From contig NW_019774792.1 in NCBI RefSeq assembly GCF_001039355.2, forward strand, positions 377,295 through 439,294: a stretch of DNA of 62,000 bases, in the 5' to 3' direction. The notes below the pieces were generated by a model. That model made no database searches and had not been told where the DNA came from. It saw nothing but the letters and a program-made list of their open reading frames with translations. The DNA is from Lingula anatina (lineage: Eukaryota > Brachiopoda > Lingulata > Lingulida > Lingulidae). The translations under genes and the position numbers were made by a program. Below, one piece after another: positions 36,201-46,562 of this stretch; the stretch's first letter is position 1; each line of letters opens with the position of its first letter.

Positions 36201-36578
36201 AGTTTTTAGCATTTTCTACAGGCCAATGGATGCAATGTTATAAATTGTTACTGTAAAATTGTTTCTGTAACATAACAGTTAAAAGATGACAACAAGTCTC
36301 AGAAGTGACTTATTGGTACTTTGGCTTGCAGATAGCTGAAGCATTTACATTTTTGAAAGGCAAATATTTTCAATTGGTCTTAGTTTTCATGTATGGAGAC
36401 ATTATTTTTTGGGCCTTATGTTCTTTTTTATCTTTATAAACATGGGTCACTTCCCCAAAAATCCGATGTCAAAATTTAGGTGTGAAAACCCAGGTTAATC
36501 TTATGAAAAAATGTTGGTAGGATGCAAAACAGTTGTCTTAAAAGGGTGGCCTTACAGACTGCTTCTTAGTTGAGGTAA

Positions 36579-36579
<1 letters not shown>

Positions 36580-36604
<25 letters not shown>
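36580..36604. repeat. (CT)n microsatellite, copy 1
   Basis: The other copy, at about 42352-42374, is shorter and has an interrupting T; length differs between the duplicated blocks. Confidence 0.9.
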
Positions 36605-36609
<5 letters not shown>

Positions 36610-37148
36610 ACATTTTCAGAAAAGGCCAGTAAATCCTAAGCAAATAATATTTTGTTGTTGTTGTTGTGAGCAGTCTTTGAGCACAGATGGGTTCTGAGAG
36701 TTTTTATTCCAGTGTTGCCTTTCCTTGTGAAAGGTACCTTTTCCATCTGCTTTCCTATATTTGAATATATGTATATATAAATATAAAACATAACATTCCT
36801 GAAGACATTATTTCCATCCAATTCCATTTCATTGGCAACGACCCAGTTCTTCAGAGGGACCAAATTCAACTGTTAATTTTTGTTATGATTTACCATATAA
36901 TCATGAAAAATTTACTGTAGAAAGAAAGAATATGAGGTCACAAGTATGGCAGTCTAAAATATTTTCTTAAGTACTGGCAGATATGCGTATTTATCTCTTA
37001 GGCACATTTTATTTACTGATATTTTATGCAAGCTTTATAGTTAAGCTAAAATAAATTACATATAACTTCTAATTATTATAATATAATATAATGTAAAGCT
37101 AGTTAGGGGCTAATATGTATAGATTGATTAAATGAGCACACAAGTATG

Positions 37149-37149
<1 letters not shown>

Positions 37150-37191
<42 letters not shown>
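37150..37191. repeat. (CA)n microsatellite, copy 1
   Basis: About 21 dinucleotide units; counterpart at 42917-42957. On both sides the flanks are shared between the two blocks. Confidence 0.9.
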
Positions 37192-37192
<1 letters not shown>

Positions 37193-38275
37193 TTCTATAT
37201 ATCCAGGACCATACTAGGAAAGTGCCTTTTTCTTACCATGAATTATTATTGCTGTACATAATCTGTAATACTGCTGGTGGGACAAAGTAGTAGTGTGTGC
37301 ACATTGCCTTTCTGTCCAATCACTTTGGTCATCTGCTTATGCTTTGTATATTTGGCACTTAATTTTAAGGTAAACCATATTGTGAAGCTGGGTTGTAACA
37401 GGCAGGACTAGTATTATCACATACACTATATGGTATAGAGGCACAGGCCTGTATGAATGAGATGATTTAGATATGTCAGTACAGTACAAATAACCCAAGA
37501 GGACCAAAAGGAAGATTATGATTATATATATATTATTTTTTTTCTCAGAATTATCTTCCTTAGTTTATCATTCCTAATAAACTGCAACTTTTAATCCAGC
37601 AGAGAAAATATGTATCAATTAACAGCATTTTTAAATGAATTTAATACTTGTATATAGCGTGATCTGGTGGGGGAGAGATCTATGCAAACTTGTGACATAG
37701 TGTCACAAAATTGACGAAGGGCAAGCACTAGAAGGTGATTTGTGTATATTTTGTTGATGATCTATTTGCCTGAGGCAATATGTAGTGAAGTGCTGTGTGA
37801 TGAGTAGTGCTCATTTTTTGATGATGTAATAGGTATTATTAATGATGTAATACACATACATTAATGATGTCATGGAATAATGTACACAGAGTGTTGATGA
37901 AGTCCAACTGTTTTAATTGCGTAGAAATGTTGGAATGAAGCTTAAAGCAAATGTTAAAATTAGATAAGGTGTATGTTCATTTAATGTAGTTTATTCAAAC
38001 TTTTAGTATAGATGTAGTTTTAAGTGATTATACTATTACATTAATTTTGTGTTGGTGAAGGAACATAGTGGGGATTACATTGATTAAGTGCATCAACCTA
38101 AAGGTCAGCTTCATTTTATTGCTGTGGTGGGTATTATTATCTGAGGATGATATGGTCTGCAAGACATAAAGACATTTTTGTGAAAAAGTAAAAAAAAAAT
38201 GAATTACAGTATATTACATACAGTTTTTCAGTTGGGGAATGAAGTCATTGCCTCAATTAATTGCTACTTTTTTTT

Positions 38276-38420
38276 ATGTACAGACACAGATGTGTCTGTA
38301 CATATAGCCATCATCTGCGTCTGTCGTCGCCGTCGCCGTCGTCGCCGTTGCCGTCGCCGTGCACTTTTACCGATAACACGATAAGTAGAAAACCATTTTG
38401 CCTTTTGATTTGAAACTTGN
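38276..38420. other. Unique spacer between duplicated blocks, with palindrome and CGTCGC tract
   Basis: Begins with a perfect inverted repeat, arms ATGTACAGACACA at 38276-38288 and 38291-38303 with a 2-base centre. A CGTCGCCGTCGCCGTCGTCG-type tract follows at about 38320-38360. Ends at a single N (38420). Not present after copy 2. Confidence 0.8.
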
Positions 38421-38919
38421 CTTTCAGTGCCAGTATTGCCTGAAACGGTTCCGGTTCCGCTCAACTTTTGTTGAGCACATGCGTTCACACACTAAGGAGC
38501 GCCCATTCACATGTCACATCTGCGTGAAGACCTTTGGCTACAAGGCGGACCTGCAGAAACACATGCGCCTCAAGCATGCTGACCTGGATTATATGAACCA
38601 CCACTATCAGTACCTTGGCCCAGACGCTGTGGGCTACATGCAGGGTTTTGAAGACTACACCCCAGGTGCAGGACTGCAGGAACCAGAGAGCCCGTTGGAG
38701 GCCGAGTCCCCATTGCCTCCAGAGTTAGCACCTATGGACGGGGATTCGTCACAAGAGGCTTCATCATCACAAGGTCCTCCCACTCCCGTGCCTGACTCTC
38801 AGCCAGTGTTTCCAGGCATTGAGAGGGAACAGCCAGTATTCCCCACAGCAGCAGAAGATATGGATACACAAGATGGGCCACAGTCACCACCGCAAGCTCA
38901 GCAAATCAGTGCCACCTAG
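38421..38919 (+). pseudogene. Duplicate of the zinc-finger gene 3' coding end (fingers 6-7 and tail)
   Basis: Starts abruptly after a single N and repeats the last 166 codons plus the stop of the gene at 29080-33229. About eight base differences in 499, one of which changes an amino acid (Ile to Met in the ELAP-DGDSS segment); the rest are synonymous. No promoter, start codon or upstream exons belong to it. More likely the second allele, misplaced by assembly, than a true pseudogene. Confidence 0.8.
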
Positions 38920-41137
38920 GTGGGAGAGGCCAATGTCAAGGTCATTCCATGATCTTAGTTTTTAGAAAAAAATTAAAAGTGCCTTTTGGAGGTTTGAAAG
39001 TTTCTTTAATAAAAATGATAATAAGGTCAGTAGTTATGTACATTCAAAATTTTATTCGCTCATTTTGAAAGGTTTACTTTTTGTTCCTGCTTTAGTGTCA
39101 AGTGTGAATGTCTATTGTAGACTCTTTCTTTAACAATTTAATTGTTCAATTTGTTATACATTTAAATAACTAATCATTCGAGGATATATCTTGCATTCTA
39201 TAAATTGAAGGTTTGATGGATTTTATTTTGATGAATCATTGGTATCGACATTTAACCTTGTGTGTTTGACACTTTTTTGCCTTATGGTTCATGTATATTG
39301 GGAAATATTGATAATGCTATAGTGGTTAAGTGTGATTTAAGTGTCAGATTTAAGTGCCTTGCTTTATCAGAGATGCAGTGCCTATAAGCTTTGGTAAGTT
39401 TCCATTATGGAAAAGAGAGGTTGTCAGCTTTTTCTTTGACTGTTGATATATTGCCGAAAGGTTTTCTGCAGATACCTCTTCCAAGATGAGAAGCTCTGTT
39501 TGTGCTTTAGATTAGGGTTTTATTTATTATGATAAAAAGAAAACAAAATTAAAAAGATATAATTTAAATTTTGGAGATTTTGAGACTGAACCAGAAAATG
39601 AAGACATTTACTTTTATTTTTGATAAAGTATATGAAAATGCGAGGCAGAGTGTGTGAATTTTGATTTTAAAAAATATTCAGATATTCCATTCCTTGCAGA
39701 CATTGTCTTGAAGATAAAGATTTTAGTAATAAGACAGACACATTTGATTTTATATTACATCATTTTTCAGTGTATATAGACCAAATATAAAATCTTTGCC
39801 CGTACAGAATTTATCAAGATCTAAAAGCAGTTGTAATTTTCGTACATACCAGAAGTATTTTTGCCAAGGCCAGTTAGTGATGGTTACATTAATCTAAAAA
39901 TGGTATATTTATATTGTTTTTGATAACCATCCAAAAATACACTTTTTTAGTCATACAGTGAAACCCGGTGTCCATTGACTAAAAATGTTCCAAAGGATTT
40001 TAATCCCTGCTTTAAGTCCTCTGCTGACAAAGTAAAATTTTGGGGTAGCATATAGTCACTGGATACATCAAACCACAATTATGGTATATTGGCAGGTATA
40101 TTTGACTGCTGACAAAGCTTTCATATAAGTGACAGTTTTAACCATCAGCTTCACCAATCTAATAAAACAATGTTTCTGGAAAATGTGTCACTACCAAATA
40201 TATCTCATCTAAATTAGATTTGTGGGGATTACAAAAGGTGTGAGTGGAATCATCCCTTGTAATAGTCTGGTCATACGTTCAATTCCTAATCAAAATTAAG
40301 TTTTTTAATTCTGATAGCTATTAGCTTCAAGTTGATATATGCAGAGTTGAACTTGATAATTCATTGGATTATGGCTTCATTTTTTTTTTCAGTTTAATCT
40401 AATTTTTTACGACTGAAGTTTAAGGCATTAATTTAAGAGCACTCCCCTTATTTTATTTTTTTTCTTTCATATAACATTTGTGTTGAATATCTTATGTTGT
40501 ACTGTATATAGTTTACATCTGGTACCGCTGGCCAGGGTCAGTTTATATCATTGGACAAGTTCAGATGATCCAGGTAGAGAATTTTTCCATCATTTGTCCC
40601 ACTCACTTAGCCCATTGTCTTGTGATAACATGAACATTACTCAATCCTGGAGTTTAAAAACTTGGTCTATAATACCAACAATTGAAATGTCCTAGACATT
40701 TCTGGTTGATATGAAAAGTGGGGGTTACTAATTGACACATATTGAATTTACAGGTATTTTTTGTTACTGGAACCACATGATACATTTTTAGGGCAGCATT
40801 TTTTTTCTATTTGTCCAATGTCCACCTTTCTCCCACAATTGACCTGTAGTTTATACATTAAAAATATTTCTCTGAGATGAGGCATGGTGTACAGAAATAG
40901 TGGATTGGCATGTGCAAAGCATTGAAAAAGGGTGTAAGATGGAATGTCAGTGTACCTGTAATGGATGATAGCATGTCCTTTTTATGATAAGCACTGCTAC
41001 CCACTTTGCTTACTGAGGTCGTTTGTTTAGGAGACTAAAGTTGAGAAAAGTCCTGAAAGCATATAAAGGATCCATAGGAAGAAGTCAATTTGTTAATGAG
41101 ATGTACTTTTTTTAAGTAAGAGGATATCAGAATTGCA

Positions 41138-41189
<52 letters not shown>

Positions 41190-41222
41190 GGGGAATTTTT
41201 TAAATTTTTTTTCTTGGAAAAG

Positions 41223-41247
41223 NNNNNNNNNNNNNNNNNNNNNNNNN
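41223..41247. other. Sequence gap, 25 N
   Basis: Preceded by a poly-T tract of about 45 bases and low-quality-looking T/G-rich sequence. The corresponding place in copy 1 (about 35455-35476) has about 20 T and no gap. Confidence 0.95.
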
Positions 41248-42915
41248 TTGTGCTTGGTGGAAGTTATCAAGACTGATCTTGCTGGAAAAGTGAAGTGTCA
41301 TTCATATCACATGCTGTGGACTTTTAAAGCAAGGATACCGAAGTATCCTTTGGCAGACATCGAACATTTTTTTGGGCCCCTTGCTCATGTTGCAGGTAAT
41401 ATGATGGATCAGAAAAATGGAATGGCCAGCGGTACTTGAGAAAAGGCCAGTAGAGACATTTACTTACAATAGTATTACATATATATCATATATAGGCATA
41501 TAAGCACAATGCTAAAGCTATCATTTAGATTATAAGTTATGGACTGATATACATAACCTGAAGAACTATTTTCTTGCTTAATAGGTTTAATGAAATGAAT
41601 GTTACTATTGTATGATAATCAAGCAGGCTTTAAACTGCCATCAGTGGTACCTTTTAAGTATCAAACTTGGGCAAATTCAAGAATGCTCTTAAAGACTGTA
41701 TTTGGTAGTGACCATATGATCATGTTAACCCTGACAGTAAATGAGTACCAATCTACTGACATCAGTACACACAACACAGCTTATGCTGAATAAAAAAAAA
41801 AGTTGGAGACTGCATCATGACTATGTTATGATGCTGCATATTGCCAGTAAATTTAGAATTAGGACTGCTGACCTCTTTTAATACTGATTCAGGCTAACCA
41901 AACCTAATATTCAGTGCCTATTACAGACATACTGGACTAACATGTGACATGTTTATAACAGCTTAGGTCACCCAGTTTTTAGCATTTTCTACAGGCCAAT
42001 GGATGCAGTGTTATAAATTGTTACTATAAAATTGTTTCTGTAACATAACAATTAAAAGATAACAACAAGTCTCAGAAGTGACATATTGGTACTTTGGCTT
42101 GCAGATAGCTGAAGTATTTACATTTTTGAAAGGCAAATATTTTCAATTGGTCTTAGTTTTCATGTATGGAGACATTATTTTTTGGGCCTTATATTCTTTT
42201 TTATCTTTATAAACATGGGTCATTTCCCCAAAAATCCGATGTCAAAATTTAGGTGTGAAAACCAAGGTTAATCTTATGAAAAAATGTTGGTAGGATGCAA
42301 AACAGTTGTCTTAAAAGGGTGGCCTTACAGATTGCTTCTTAGTTGAGGTAACTCTTTCTCTCTCTCTCTCTCTCAAATACATTTTCAGAAAAGGCCAGTA
42401 AATCCTAAGCAAATAATATTTTGTTGTTGTTGTTGTTGTGAGCAGTCTTTGAGCACAGATGGGTTCTGAGAGTTTTTATTCCAGTGTTGCCTTTCCTTGT
42501 GAAAGGTACCTTTTCCATCTGCTTTCCGATATTTGAATATATGTATATATAAATATAAAACATAACATTCCTGAAGACATTATTTCCATCCAATTCCATT
42601 TCATTGGCAACGACCCAGTTCTTCAGAGGGACCAAATTCAACTGTTAATTTTTGTTATGATTCACCATATAATCATGAAAAATTTACTGTAGAAAGAAAG
42701 AATATGAGGTCACAAGTATGGCAGTCTAAAATATTTTCTTAAGTACTGGCAGATATGCGTATTTATCTCTTAGGCACATTTTATTTACTGATATTTTATG
42801 CAAGCTTTATAGTTAAGCTAAAATAAATTACATATAACTTCTAATTATTATAATATAATGTAAAGCTAGTTAGGGGCTAATATGTATAGATTGATTAAAT
42901 AAGCACACAAGTATG

Positions 42916-42916
<1 letters not shown>

Positions 42917-42957
<41 letters not shown>
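42917..42957. repeat. (CA)n microsatellite, copy 2
   Basis: Counterpart of the run at 37150-37191 with nearly equal length. Confidence 0.9.
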
Positions 42958-42959
<2 letters not shown>

Positions 42960-44042
42960 TAATATATATCCAGGACCATACTAGGAAAGTGCCTTTTTCT
43001 TACCATGAAATAATATTGCTGTACATAATCTGTAATACTGCTGGTGGGACAAAGTAGTAGTGTGTGCACATTGCCTTTCTGTCCAATCACTTTGTTCATC
43101 TGCTTTTGCTTTGTATATTTGGCACTTAATTTTAAGGTAAACCATATTGTGAAGCTGGGTTGTAACAGGCAAGACTAGTATTATCACATACACTATATGG
43201 TATAGCGGCTCAGGCCTGTATGAATGAGATGATTTAGATATGTCAGTACAGTAGAAATAACCCAAGAGGACCAAAAGGAAGATTATGATTATATATATAT
43301 ATTATTTTTTTCTCATAGTTATCTTCCTTTGTTTATCATTCCTAATAAACTGCAACTTTTAATCCAGCAGAGAAAATATGTATCAATTAACAGCATTTTT
43401 AAATGAATTTAATACTTGTATATAGCGTGATCTGGTGGGGGAGAGATCTATGCAAACTTGTGACATAGTGTCACAAAATTGACGAAGGGCAAGCACTAGA
43501 AGGTGATTTGTGTATATTTTGTTGATGATCTATTTGCCTGAGGCAATATGTAGTGAAGTGCTGTGTGATGAGTAGTGCTCATTTTTTGATGATGTAATAT
43601 GCATTATTAATGATGTAATACACATACATTAATGATGTCATGGAACAATGTGCACAGAGTGTTGATGAAGTCCAACTGTTTTAATTGCGTAGAAAAGTTG
43701 GAATGAAGCTTAAAGCAAATGTTAAAATTAGCTAAGGTGTATGTTCATTTAATGTAGTTTATTCAAACTTTTAGTATAGATGTAGTTTTAAGTGATTATA
43801 CTATTACATTAATTTTGTGTTGGTGAAGGAACATAGTGGGGATTACATTGATTAAGTGCATCAACCTAAAGGTCAGCTTCATTTTATTGCTGTGGTGGGT
43901 ATTATTATCTGAGGATGATATGGTCTGCAAGACATAAAGACATTTTTGTGAAAAAGTAAAAAAAAAATGAGTTACAGTATATTACATACAGTTTTTCAGT
44001 TGGGGAATGTAGTCATTGCCTCAATTAATTGCTACTTTTTTT

Positions 44043-45959
44043 TTCTTGGCTGTTAATGCTTTAGACTGTACTAAAAAAGAATCCAATATATGTATAAAAA
44101 TATATAGAGATATACGTACTGAATTTTGGTGTGGCTGAATGCCTGAATCATCCTCTAGATACAAACCACTGGATAACTATGCAACTACTCTTCTTATAAT
44201 TGGTGGTTTGGCAACCTGCAGCACACTTTACTATATATATATATATATGACAGCTGTTGTGATCCTCTTACAAAGAAGTAGCAAAATTATAGATTTTTAC
44301 TAATAATGAAAAAGGTTGACAATTGATTGTAAATCATGAACAAATATTAAAATAGTTCCTTTTGAAGGGATAGAAATGATGAAACAACGAATGATGAAAT
44401 TAAATTTCTGCATTTACATTAAATTAGTAGTGGTTTTGCTACAGTTGATATCATCTTTGTATACTTTGTTTATTGGATATAATTATGGACTTGATTATAA
44501 CTCGGTATTGCTGGTATTTCAAGCCGGTATTTGTATATTTTGAATCGGCACCAGGGTACAAAAATATGTAATCAGCAATGATCAGATTCAGTTGTTTTTT
44601 TCTTTGTATGTTTATCTAAATCTTTCTCTTTACATAGAGTTTACCTATTCATTACTTTGTTCAAATACTTGTAAAAATGCTTCATAAACTTTTGTTGGCT
44701 TTATGGGTGTGTATATTTTTCGATTGAAAAGTGTCATTTCTTATCAATTTTCCATAACAGTTAGAATTGTTATCTATGGAATAATATTTATTAGAAAAAG
44801 TAGTGAAGAAAAAGCTCAACTCAAGATAGTTCCTGAGAAATTCAGGAACAGCTCTATCAAGTATTAAAAAAATTAACTCTATACAAATGACTACTGGAAG
44901 CATTACAAGGTGTTGAATATCCATTATTTCATATTTTACGATAAATATACATCACCCACACATAAAGGACAGGACTTGTATACCATAGTTGCTTTGTTTT
45001 AACATCAGTTTATTCCAAGTGATAAATGATTGAATTATAGCGTCCAACTTAGTAGGCCAGTATCTTCCAACATGCAACAGTCTTGACAGTAACATGGTGA
45101 CCATGACGTCACACGATATGACGTAACTTTACCATGTGCACGTCCAGTCTCTTATGTATGTTACAGTCACTCTTTGTATTTGTAACTGTTTCTTTAACTG
45201 CAGAATAAAATTGACTGAGTGATTTGAATTGTATCTATCATTTTTTAAGGATCACTTTAGAGAAAGCTCTATTTTATATAATACATGGATACATACATTC
45301 TTGTCAAATGTTGGATATTCCCTTCAACACAAGCATACTTCTGAAAAGGTTGAGACCTTGAATATTTTGCAGTGATGGAGGTTATATCCTGCATTTCAAA
45401 GTGACTGTTTCATAATCCAACGAAACTTGTTTTAAATCGATCCAATTTTGCAGGGACCCTTGCTGAATGCAGTCAAGAATAACTGAATGACATTTTCTCA
45501 ACATCTAAGGAGTGATTAATTTTTGTGTGTGTTCAGCTTCTAAGAAAAATATTTTCACACAAAATCAATAACCCCCTTGCTGCTGAAGAGGCTTGTCATT
45601 CAATTAAGCTGATTTGCATTCAGAGTCACAATCTATGTATAGATTGATAGTTTAATTGGGAATGCACCCTAACTCGATTCTTATGTCCTCCAAAGCCCAT
45701 GATGAGAAGTGAACCCAGTATCCCCATATAATAATGGTATCTCTCCATACCCCCCTTGCTTTGTTTTAATTAGATTGTCCACAGTCAAATTTTCCATAAA
45801 AGCACATATCTATCTTGAAAATAATGTGTTCCATAAGTGCAGACCCATGTTAGTCTGCACTTCACTCTTTTGAAAAAATATCTGTCCCTTATTTAAATTT
45901 AAAATTCCTCTTTCTGCTCTCTCTGGTCCCATTCACCACAGAGGACCCTCGGACAGACT
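44043..45959. other. Convergent intergenic region / 3' UTRs
   Basis: No coding exon seen. AATAAA on the plus strand at 45204-45209 is a candidate zinc-finger polyadenylation signal; TTTATT at 45009-45014 is a candidate minus-strand signal for the CUB gene. If both are used, the 3' ends overlap. A TGACGTCA palindrome lies at 45104-45111. Confidence 0.4.
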
Positions 45960-46192
45960 AGTCCGTGGATCAAATATGGTGGACCATACTTTAAAGCAAT
46001 GCCGATTAACCTTTAATGGTCTCTTGCCTACCACATGAGCCATCCTTGTAGAGGCCTAACAATTAAAGCTAAATTAAAATGGTTTTGATTGCTAGACCCC
46101 TGCGGGGATGGCGCATTTGGTAGGCGGGAGACCATTAGGGGATTAATCGGCATTGCTTTCAAGTGGAGTTGGCAATATTTGATCCTCGGACT
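45960..46192. mobile_element. Long-TIR MITE just 3' of the CUB gene
   Basis: Inverted arms of about 75 bp: 45960-46034 against 46118-46192. They share AGTCCG, GGATCAAATAT, AAAGCAATGCCGATTAA, TAATGGTCTC and GCCTACCA in order. The centre is unrelated. No coding sequence; the element would sit in the 3' UTR of the CUB gene, 87 bp past its stop. Confidence 0.8.
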
Positions 46193-46278
46193 GGTAAATC
46201 TGGGGATCATCTGTTGTGAATGCTGCCTCTCTCTGTTTCTCTCTCTCTCTCTTCACATCATGTCGTCACTTCCGTTCG

Positions 46279-46562
46279 TCACGTGGATTTGCATGACGTA
46301 GAAGCATCATGGTCAATGCCTTGTGCACTATCACAGTGGTTGTCTGCACTCGTCGGCCGTGGGATAAAACCATAGGGAAGAGGCATCACTACCAAATATG
46401 CTTGAGGATTTGCTTCAATGTCACTATAAGTGGGTAGTTGAGCAAGAGAAGACGGATCCGGAAAGTCCAAGTCGCTGTAGGCAGGGGGCGGAGCTATGAC
46501 GTAACTGCGTATAACATGCTCCTGGTTTTGACGATGGGCTTGCTCTGTTGCCTGCGCTCTTC
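46279..46562 (-). CDS. CUB gene terminal exon: cytoplasmic tail
   Basis: Begins by completing an Arg codon and encodes 93 further residues, including VIAPPPAYSDLDF and LAQLPTYSDIEANPQAYL, ending SCKST before TGA. Acceptor AATTTTTAG. The tandem P-x-Y motifs have the same Y-S-D continuation, suggesting a duplicated docking site. Confidence 0.82.

Larger units (their letters stand above)
32731..38275. repeat. Large direct duplication, copy 1
   Basis: Runs from inside the sixth finger of the zinc-finger gene, through its stop codon and about 5 kb of downstream sequence, to a poly-T at 38275. The partner is 38421-44042. Differences are mostly single substitutions and microsatellite lengths. Confidence 0.95.
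33230..38275 (+). other. 3' UTR and/or downstream flank of the zinc-finger gene, copy 1
   Basis: No coding exon seen. An AATAAA at 33318-33323 could give a very short UTR; a much longer one continuing after 44043 is also possible. Contains (CT)n at 36580-36604 and (CA)n at 37150-37191. Confidence 0.5.
38421..44042. repeat. Large direct duplication, copy 2
   Basis: Collinear with 32731-38275 throughout. After 44042 the sequence is new, so copy 2 carries the true rightward continuation. Includes a poly-T expansion and N gap where copy 1 has a shorter poly-T. Confidence 0.95.

Noticed and set aside
36580-37191. CRISPR-like regular repeats
   Set aside because: Simple CT and CA microsatellites without spacers; the context is a eukaryotic 3' flank.
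38264-38488. Minus-strand frame rich in Arg at the large-duplication junction
   Set aside because: Produced by the CGTCGC tract and read-through of an N; a chimera of spacer and gene sequence.
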